Below are positions 36,094 to 49,667 of a stretch of DNA of 49,667 nucleotides, piece by piece (within the stretch, counting starts at the first letter, position 1; each line of letters opens with the position of its first letter). A model generated the notes under the pieces. That model searched no databases. It was not told where the DNA came from and saw only the letters and a list, made by a program, of their open reading frames with translations. Source of the DNA: Mnemiopsis leidyi (lineage: Eukaryota > Ctenophora > Tentaculata > Lobata > Bolinopsidae); assembly GCA_000226015.1 (NCBI GenBank), contig JH153008.1, positions 4,434 to 54,100 on the forward strand, in the 5' to 3' direction. The position numbers and the translations under genes were made by a program.

Positions 36094-37768
36094 CTCTAGC
36101 TGAGTAGCTGCAGGAGTAGGCGCACTACTTATAGTGAGTCTGTCAGTTTTAGTTCAACTAAATTTGAAATGCTATGAAACGAGAACTAAGACTAAGAATC
36201 CGTTGTGAATTGAAGAATTTAGTACCAACGATGTACACGCACGCGCATTCTTAAGCCTTTAACATGTACGTTAGTCGAATTAAAAACAAGTATGATCGTA
36301 TTTTTTTGAAATGTCAAGCCCTAAATATAGATTTGATAATTAACAAATTGAATACAGATGAAGACACGCAGCAAAACCAGAATGCGATCTTCTCGTTGTT
36401 TAAGTGCAAAAGGCAAGGCGAATATTAGTCATAGTACAAGTCTGTTGCAAAAGTTAGTCGAGCGATTTCCCCTTCAAAAGTAGAAACGTATTTTCGAATC
36501 GGGCTTTGTGAACGCTGAATCATCGTTCAAAGCATGACTGTCTAGAGCATATAATAGAGTAATGATATTGCTTGATATTTTGCTGGACCATTCTACGCTA
36601 GATATATATTGATAATGTACTGGCAAAAACGGAGAAAATTCTCCACTGCAAAGCTTCTAATGAGAACCGTGATTTAAAAAAATTCAGCACGAAGTAATCG
36701 TCTCAATAAGCTGTAGCTAAGTAAATTTATTAAAACATTACGAGGGAGATTGTGCCGAGCTAATGTTTTCAATTTTACTAGGCCGTGCTTGTTATGATAT
36801 GCAATGATGCATCTATGCTACTGCTGCAGAGAAATTTCACCTTTTAAAGTCACCTGCCAAGCTTTAGAGTCGGATCTCTACAACTTGGTGTACGGTATGA
36901 CTTGACATGGACCAGCGTCTGTGTCGTGCTTATTACATTTATAAGGAATATTGGAATACATGTTAATTATTCTAGTACCGAGAACATGGCACTGTTAAGC
37001 TGGTGATTTCGTTTAAGCTTCTGTTAAACTCCATCGACTGGGCACCTAGTCTAATTGTTTCAAAGAAGTAAAACAAGCAGATAATGTCTTTACAAGAATC
37101 AAATAATCTATCATTGGTATTGGTTACCATATCTTACAAATTTGCAATTTATACTCAAACAAATCTTGATTAAAGCAGTGTGGAAAAAGTTACGGTTGAG
37201 TACTAAGTATAAATGAGGCACCACCACTTCAGAGACAATTAGATAACGAGGCTCGTTATCTTCACTTTATACACTTACACTTATAAACTATCAGCTTTCT
37301 ATGGTATTAGCACTAGAGTTTGAAGCTTTAAATAGAAAGAGAAAGCTGATAGTTAAATTCTGACGTCCTATAACTTACTTAAAATACGCCTAGATGGCAC
37401 AGCTCCTATAATTAAGTAAAAATCAATAATTTACATATTATTATCATGTCAATTCAAAGTCACGGATGCAATAAATACTATTAACTTAAGTTAAATAATT
37501 AAATAAGTCGCCAACTTTTGCTGCTTGTTCTTACCACACTTTGACTGAGTTACCCGTCAGCTATTTTAAAGACATCAAATAATCAAATAGAGGAATGTTC
37601 TGGCAATGGCTTAATAAAAACAAAGACCTCAAGTCTTCAAATAAATAACATCAATGTTTGTCCCTTATTCTTTTCTTCAAATCGAATTGTCTTTGGAGAA
37701 GTATCTATCGACCAACTCAACAATATCAATCTAGAATTATCATCCATATCTCACATATTCAAGGTATT
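36094..37768. other. Intergenic DNA between SPMIP2-like and regulator genes
   Basis: AT-rich, no exon seen. It holds a short perfect palindrome, AGATAACGAG and CTCGTTATCT (37241-37261, one-base loop). It also holds a separate 15-bp perfect inverted repeat, AACTATCAGCTTTCT (37286-37300) with AGAAAGCTGATAGTT (37340-37354). Confidence 0.5.
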
Positions 37769-43977
<6,209 letters not shown>

Positions 43978-44108
43978 TACTACTAAATAACTAAATGGGA
44001 CAAAAGCAATGTTTTAAAATGTATCACGAACTGTGTTGGTCTAAACTAAAAATGCTATTTTGCCCGCCACAACATCCATAATATACCCTGTCTCTCCGAG
44101 ATGATTCT

Positions 44109-44293
44109 CACGTGATTTGATCACGCGAACCCCGATCCCACGTGATACATTCCAGGGCCTGAAAATTGAGTACAGCAGGTCACGTGATCAGTCACGTGGG
44201 TAGAAATGGTGCGCGCGTTGTCATGTGAACCGAATGCCGATGCTCGTTAAACCGCCGCTCTACCCAGCTCTTGTGCTTGCCAAATACCACGTG
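44109..44293. promoter_or_regulatory. Cluster of five CACGTG E-boxes upstream of the regulator gene
   Basis: Perfect CACGTG at 44109-44114, 44139-44144, 44181-44186, 44193-44198 and 44288-44293, that is 130-320 bases upstream of the ATG at 43977 on the - strand. Several have the CLEAR-like context GTCACGTG(A/G). By chance one such hexamer is expected every 4 kb or so. The stretch is also richer in GC than its surroundings, as expected of a promoter. Likely binders are bHLH-zip factors (USF, MiT/TFE, Myc/Max) or bHLH-PAS clock factors. Confidence 0.6.
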
Positions 44294-45647
44294 CTGCATG
44301 CAGGGTAGTATGAACAGGCTGTTTTTCGTGGTTTTGACGAATTTGAGCACGCAAATGGAATTCCTATTATGGGGTCTACAGAATGCTTCAAATTCTTGGT
44401 CTGCAAATTAAGGCAAATGAGAAGACTAAAATGCAATGAAAATCTTATCCAATGTACATACCTGAACATGAGGTTTGGCTAAATATGTTTATTGATACCT
44501 CTATTACAATTGTTTAGGGTTCAGGTAGTGAATGGAAGCATTTCTCGCACCAATGGGTTCATGAGAGGGCGCTGTCAAAGCATAAAAAGAAGAAACGTTT
44601 TGAGGTTTTCTTAAGATGTAATATATTCGTCTGTCTTACTAGAGGAGTGCGCTAAGGGCTATTGCCTATGCAATCTTCTTCTGTTAACTCAGCCGAATGA
44701 CCGAAAAACCGTGAATGAGGGAGAAATGAGGAGGGTCTCCGTTAAAAGATCTAAAATCTTCCAGGAACCCCTTCAGTTATCAGTAAAAATAAAAGTTCAA
44801 AATGATAAACGGTTGGGGCAATGAAAATGCAAAATTGCTCAAACTCAACAGCAACACTAGATAGAAGCAGCCTTAGAGAAGTGCCGAAGTGGCAGATCAG
44901 TTGCTCAAACGAGTAATTCGACTCAGGTACGTGTAGGAAGACAAGTCGGGCAAATTGGGGAGGACTGAAGAACGGCTGCCGGACACCCTCAGGGCACCCG
45001 ATCACTGGTCCGTCCAGCTCGAACGTTCCTCTGTTTGTTTAAGTATCGGTCGCATGTCGGGCACTTAATTAGCCGTCAATTAACCCTGGAGCTCGGTTAA
45101 GCATTTTATTTAATTACTGTCATTGATAATGCTCATTAAGGCCAGAGAGGACGTGCTGTCATTGCTTTGATGAACATTTTGAAATACTGAAGAAGGTGTT
45201 GTTTGGATCATGGATATCGGTTTTGTGAGTGTACAGTGGAATTGCATGTACGTTACCCGTGGGGGATTGTTTTCGAGTTTTCAATCTTTCAATTGAAAAT
45301 TGAGAATTGAGCTGACACATTTCTAATTACTAATCACTGATAGTTAATTTGTATCATTTCTCACAATTGAGGGCTCAGGGACATAATATCCGATCACTTT
45401 ATCAACAAAATATTGTTGACTAGTAGAAGTACAAGCAAACAATATACAACACATTATGAATATCAATGAATTGTTCAAAATTTCAACAAGCATTGTTATT
45501 TCTTTCGTAGACCCATATGTCCACACATTTCTAATCAAAATCAAACGACAGCATCATTTCCAAACTCATTAAGTCATAAACGTTGAATACTCTCGTTCAA
45601 AAACACAACTGATAATAGTTTATCCGTTGCCCGGGAACCCATGTAGA
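44294..45647. other. Intergenic DNA between two - strand genes
   Basis: I see no exon. An 84-codon open frame on the - strand (44751-45005) has no domain or splice context. The distal promoter of the regulator gene and the 3' flank of the next gene must lie here. Confidence 0.5.
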
Positions 45648-47940
45648 TCAGACCGCAGAGTTTCTAAGCCGCTTCTCCAACTGCACGTGTTTTGTCTTAA
45701 AGCACGTTTCCACCTCCTCAGGTGACAAACTCTCTAGCATCTTCTCCGCCCTGATTCTCAGCTCACAGAGCTTGCTGATCGCCGCGTAGCGTAGCGGAGT
45801 ACCTTGAAGTTTGGGGTCTTGTTGGATGAGGGTGCGGAGGGAGGTTGTGTAGCATGCTTCCGTCAACGAGTTCCCTGTAAGAAAGAATTCTCAATTTACA
45901 AGTATTGGACACCATGGTGCGATCATGACAAGCGCCTCGTTCAAGGGACGGAAGTAGACTACGGTTAGATTTATTGAACACGTGTCTCAAGTCTGTCTCC
46001 GAACGTAAGGTTGATGACGTTAGCTCTGTTGATTTTCTCTGTAGACTTGAGATGCGTTTTTAGGAAACTTTTCATCAAATATTTCTAACTGACACGTTCA
46101 TATTCATTTAGTCAAATTATTTATTTAACAGAAGTTGTTGAAAGTATTAAAATGAATACTTTCCACAACTACTATTAAATGAATAATTTATTTCATTTTA
46201 ATAATTTTAATCAACAATCCTATTTTAATTGTAAATTGTTTTTCAATTCAAGCTTACCCGACAATGAAGGTTCTAGTCTGTTTGAAAATTGTTCGATAGG
46301 ATGTTTTTCGTCATCTTGCCCTTGAAACATGTTAGCATTGGGATGAAGCGCTTCCTTCCCGTTTATCAGACTTTTTCGGAAGGGCGTGTTCTCAATTTCC
46401 GCCTCGCTCGATTCTGTAAATTTACATCGTTTCTCACTATTGAAAATAGGACTTTCTTGAAAATGAAATGAATGGGAGTCAACCAAATTTTGTAACGTTC
46501 ATTTTTTTCATTTATAGGAAAATGGATTTTTTAAACCAAAAATATACGTAGCCCCCCTCCCCCATTATACATCTTTAACTTCATTACATTTGCTGCATAA
46601 CATAATTCTGGTTATGATGGACTATGAAAATTTTATCCAACTGCTTCACGTAGTAAGCTTCACGTAAAATTCATTTATCAAGAAAACTGAAATATATCAT
46701 TAAGGATTGTTTATCAACCTGACGATGGGAGCGGTGGAATTGGCAGATCGTCAAGATCTTGTTTCTTTTCTCCATCACTGCTTTTACCTGTGTTACTGTG
46801 TATACTGATTTCATTTGTTTTTTGAGCACGTTTGACCGTAGTTGATGTAGCCTCATCATCCATTTCACTAGAATGTTCCACTAGATTGTCTGACAGGACA
46901 TCCTCGTTTGGCTGTGCTCTCTCTGAACAGATTTATCATGACCTAGTGCTTGATTTAACATAAGTGCCGAATATCTGTAGCTCATGAAGCATCCGTATTG
47001 AATATCGCTTAAAGATAGTCAATCTTTCATAAGTTCTAGTCCTACCGTTTAATTCAAATGAGATTGTATCGAGCGTTGTGTTTTTGTCTCTAATTCGTTT
47101 ATTGAAACTGTGAACGAATTCTTCGTATTGCTGCGCCGTCTGAAAAATACAAATTGAAGAGCAGCTGGGAAAATTTTATTGATAATAGACAATCGTTAAA
47201 TCAACTTTACATTCTAAGTATTATGAAAAATTATCTTCTTTCGCATATCAGATTATATTATGAGCTTATAGCGGTCAATATGAGAATCGAATTATTTTAA
47301 AATCGTTCTTTAGACTTTTTTCGATTTAACGTAAAATCTTCCCGATTTGATCATAAAACCATTCTAAGATGAATTTGTGGTAAATACATGGTAGCATGGG
47401 GCGTTTTCAAAACTATCGTTGCACAATCCAACTGAAAAATTCTAAAATGACTTTAAAATTTGGGTCAAAAAGTCAATATCGCCCTAAATTCCCTTAAAAT
47501 CGCCCTCAATTCCTTAATTTGACTTTTTAGACTTAAAATTAAAATGCCTTAATGTGATCTTAAAATAATTGTAAGATGTATTTAGTGGTAAACGCAAAGT
47601 AACACACGATAGACTTAATCAATATAACTGTATAATCCCTATCCTATGATAGGGACTCTACGATTCCCAAAATTGACAAAGAATTTTTTAGACTTTTTGG
47701 TTGCCTCCCCCATCACAAATTTTGAATACTAAACAATACAGCTTTTAACAATTATTTTGATCTTACGTCCAGTAGGGAAAAGGTCTCAAGAGAATGGCTG
47801 ATCAATGTCCATATCTGATCGCTGCTGATGTTGTCATTAATATCCCTCATCTTTGCTATCCTCATATCGATTGATAAACGAAGCCGTGCGATGTACTCAT
47901 CGCATTCTCTAAGCATTTCTTCGTCTTTTGACAGAGACAT
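45648..47940 (-). CDS. Protein of unknown function, acidic with helical ends, five exons
   Basis: A 298-residue protein assembled from 47767-47940 (ATG 47938-47940), 47046-47139, 46719-46922, 46258-46455 and 45648-45874 (TGA). All junction phases agree; donors are GTAAGA, GTAGGA, GTTGAT (weak), GTAAGC. The N-terminus (DEEMLRECDEYIARLRLSID, then a TAQQYEEFVHSFNKRIRDK segment) is strongly helical and could form a coiled coil. The middle (about 90-225) is acidic, Ser-rich and looks disordered, with a PIPPLPSS stretch. The C-terminus is helical again: SLRTLIQQDPKLQ, then AAISKLCELRIRAEKMLESL and EEVETCFKTKHVQLEKRL. The pattern of a helical head, a disordered linker and a helical tail is common in kinetochore and spindle adaptors such as Borealin, but I cannot match it to one. 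It may be a fast-evolving or lineage-specific gene. Confidence 0.7.
46114..46189. repeat. Near-perfect hairpin of 35-bp arms
   Basis: Left arm 46114-46148, loop AAAATG (46149-46154), right arm 46155-46189. The arms pair with about five mismatches; the inner part GAAAGTATT/AATACTTTC is exact. It lies in the last intron of the 298-residue gene and is compatible with a small MITE. Confidence 0.65.
47300..47650. repeat. Degenerate internal duplication in an intron
   Basis: Two related stretches, about 47330-47435 and 47545-47640, share the order of TGATC(A/T)TAAAA, TAAGATG(A/T)ATTT, GTGGTAAA and a GTATAATCC/GCACAATCC end. They lie in intron 1 of the 298-residue gene. They probably reflect an old tandem duplication of AT-rich repeat DNA. 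Confidence 0.4.
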
Positions 47941-48519
47941 TGGTTGTGGTGAAGAAAAAGTTATAACTGTTGCGAAAGTACAACTCTCTGATCAGCTATA
48001 AGAGAATTTCAAAAGGCTAATACCTGCTCCTTTATAATATTCACGTTCGACAAGATATAGGTGTTGCGAAAAAGAAATTACAAAATTACCTAGTCATAAA
48101 AAACTGTAGATTACCATTTTTGGTAGAGCTTAAACTTGATATCAAGACTATTCTGCTAGTTTAAATGACATCCAGGTCTATTGCTTAGCTCAACACAAGT
48201 ACAAGGTCAAGTGGTGCTTGACTAACAAATCAAGTGAAATTAGCTATTCTTATTACTTAAATACTTATAGACTGGTATAACTTCTCCCTTGAACTCAACT
48301 TAAATTTCAGGGGCATGAAATCAATAGAGTTATATTGTTCCCATTGTTAAATAGTAAATAGCAGGCTATGCTCGTAAAACATGGCCCCTTGGGAAACAAG
48401 AAGATATAATTTGTTAACAACTGTGAGAGTGATGTGAAAATGGGGAATGAGAAGAATCTGTCGTGAGAAAAATTGCACATCAATGAAACATAAATTCTCC
48501 ACACATCCCGATCTCACCC

Positions 48520-49491
48520 AACAACACAAATCCACCCTTCCGAATGAAAGTGTTTGTTTGGATCAGCTGCTCTCTTGTCCTTCAGCTCACTAACAAACCT
48601 TTGGTGGCTGATCTATCGGGGGAGATGAAGACCCTCTGAAAACCTTTAACGTCCTTTAACAGTTTTGCTTTCCTACGAATCTGATAGACCGTGTCTAAGC
48701 TAGTAACCTTGGAAGTTGGAACGAACAAGTCTATGCACCCCATGCTTTTTATGACCAATCCTGTGGCAGTCTGTTGTCTGGGGCTTCACATCCAGTTTGT
48801 AGAGTAATAACTGGCAAAAGATCTCAGCTATGTTAAAAGGTTGAGGTTGAGAAAGCTAGGGAAGGGCTTACGAGATAAGATTGATCAGGAACCAGAGTAT
48901 TATTGGAAAATAATAGACGGAGAGGTGAGGAATCTTGAACGTTTTAAGCAAAGAGCATATAGAAAGCAGGAGAAGTGAGATCTCTGACTCTCTGAATCGT
49001 TTACTGAGTCAGCCAATATGTTGAAGTTAAGTATTGTGTTGGTGTGATCAGGATTGACTAAGGAACCAAAGCTTTAGCAATTTACTGACAGAGAACCCAT
49101 AATGTTAATTGACGTGATTGATTTGAAGTGAATGAAACGGATATTGATTTCTGAATCAGTGATCCTTTGAAAGTTTACCTTGTTTGCTGAAAATTTTTCT
49201 GTTTAATTGTGACATTTTATGTGCTATTGATCAGATTTACGTTGAATAATGTTTTGAAGCGGAAAGTGAGTTAGATAATTTGAATCTGAATTGAATTGCT
49301 GTAAGATGGCAAAATTGTAATACTATAATACATACTAATACTAACTCAACCTTAAAGTCCACGTTCTCCTCATCTTCCTCCGGCTTTCCAAACACAACTA
49401 CGTTCCTGCTCCGGTCCTCACCTTCGGATACCTTTCTGACTGCAGACACAATTCTCTTGGGCTCAAGTGCAGCTGGACAACACTTACTCAC
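48520..49491 (-). mobile_element. LINE ORF1-like remnant in two blocks
   Basis: Block 1 (49491-49352) reads PKRIVSAVRKVSEGEDRSRN, VVVFGKPEEDEENVDFK. Block 2 (48811-48520) reads LYKLDVKPQTTDCHRIGHKK, then in shifted frames SLDTVYQIRRKAKLLKDVKG, FQRVFISPDRS and ELKDKRAADPNKHFHSEGW. The order of RSRNVVVFG, LDVKP...RIG, LLKD, VFISPDRS and ELK is the RRM-type ORF1 protein of L2/CR1-like non-LTR elements. Frameshifts in block 2 show decay. The blocks are separated by about 540 bp. Block 1 ends AAG|GTTGAG and block 2 starts after TTTTGCCAG in the same phase, so the gap could be read as an intron, but a later insertion is equally likely. A + strand frame (KIDQEPEYYWKIIDGEVRNL, about 48840-48979, then TGA) lies within the gap. 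Confidence 0.65.
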
Positions 49492-49501
49492 ACTGACGAA
49501 T

Positions 49502-49667
49502 AGGGAGAGGGAGAGGGAGAGGGAGAGGGAGAGGGAGAGGGAGAGGGAGAGGGAGAGGGAGAGGGAGAGGGAGAGGGAGAGGGAGAGGGAGAGGGAGAGG
49601 AGAGGAGAGGAGAGGGAGAGGGAGAGGGAGAGGGAGAGGAGAGGAGAGGAGGAGGAGAGGAGAGGAG
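49502..49667. repeat. (GGGAGA)n hexanucleotide satellite, runs off the window
   Basis: About 166 bp of GGGAGA repeats with some GGAGA variants near the end. It is truncated by the window edge, so the true length is unknown. Confidence 0.95.

Noticed and set aside
44751..45005. An 84-codon - strand frame between two genes
   Set aside because: No domain, no good splice sites in phase with either neighbour.

Overview
This is eukaryotic, animal-type genomic DNA. It is AT-rich, its genes are broken into many short exons with GT/AG junctions, and it carries several families of decayed retroelements and short inverted-repeat elements. The protein set (secretory-pathway Ca2+ pump, SLC35F transporter, arylacetamide deacetylase, rhodopsin-type GPCR, a sperm microtubule inner protein) points to a metazoan with flagellated sperm. 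The retroelement types and the odd GPCR would fit a non-vertebrate marine animal such as a cnidarian or ctenophore, but the species cannot be fixed from the sequence. All gene models below were built by hand from reading frames, splice-site motifs and phase agreement.

Left part (1-13.1 kb): mostly non-coding, repeat-rich DNA, then the last three recognisable exons of an arylacetamide deacetylase-like hydrolase on the + strand (5434-13139). Its 5.9 kb last intron holds a dead non-LTR retrotransposon and copies of a dispersed repeat. Exons upstream of the HGGG motif were not found.

Middle (14.6-29.2 kb): a complete + strand ATP2C-type (SPCA) Ca2+/Mn2+ pump gene of 19 coding exons, 941 residues. 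It has a second, alternative pair of 5' exons about 2.6 kb upstream that encodes a different version of the same N-terminal segment. A complete three-exon SLC35F-type transporter gene lies antisense inside its intron 13. Intron 10 holds a pogo-like terminal-inverted-repeat element and a LINE tail.

Right part (30-49.7 kb): everything recognisable is on the - strand. In ascending coordinates these are a reverse-transcriptase fragment, a GPCR with an essentially uninterrupted 7TM frame and a probable tail exon, a four-exon SPMIP2 (C4orf45)-like gene, a seven-exon gene for a 442-residue probable DNA-binding protein, a five-exon gene for a 298-residue protein of unknown function, and a LINE ORF1-like remnant beside a hexanucleotide satellite. 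The 442-residue protein has a Cys/His-rich N-terminus of possible WRKY/GCM/FLYWCH type and a Q/P-rich C-terminus. Five CACGTG E-boxes lie in 185 bp just upstream of its start, and two more lie upstream of a possible internal start.

The most interesting items are the alternative SPCA N-termini, the nested antisense transporter, and the unusual zinc-binding regulator with its E-box cluster and possible short isoform.
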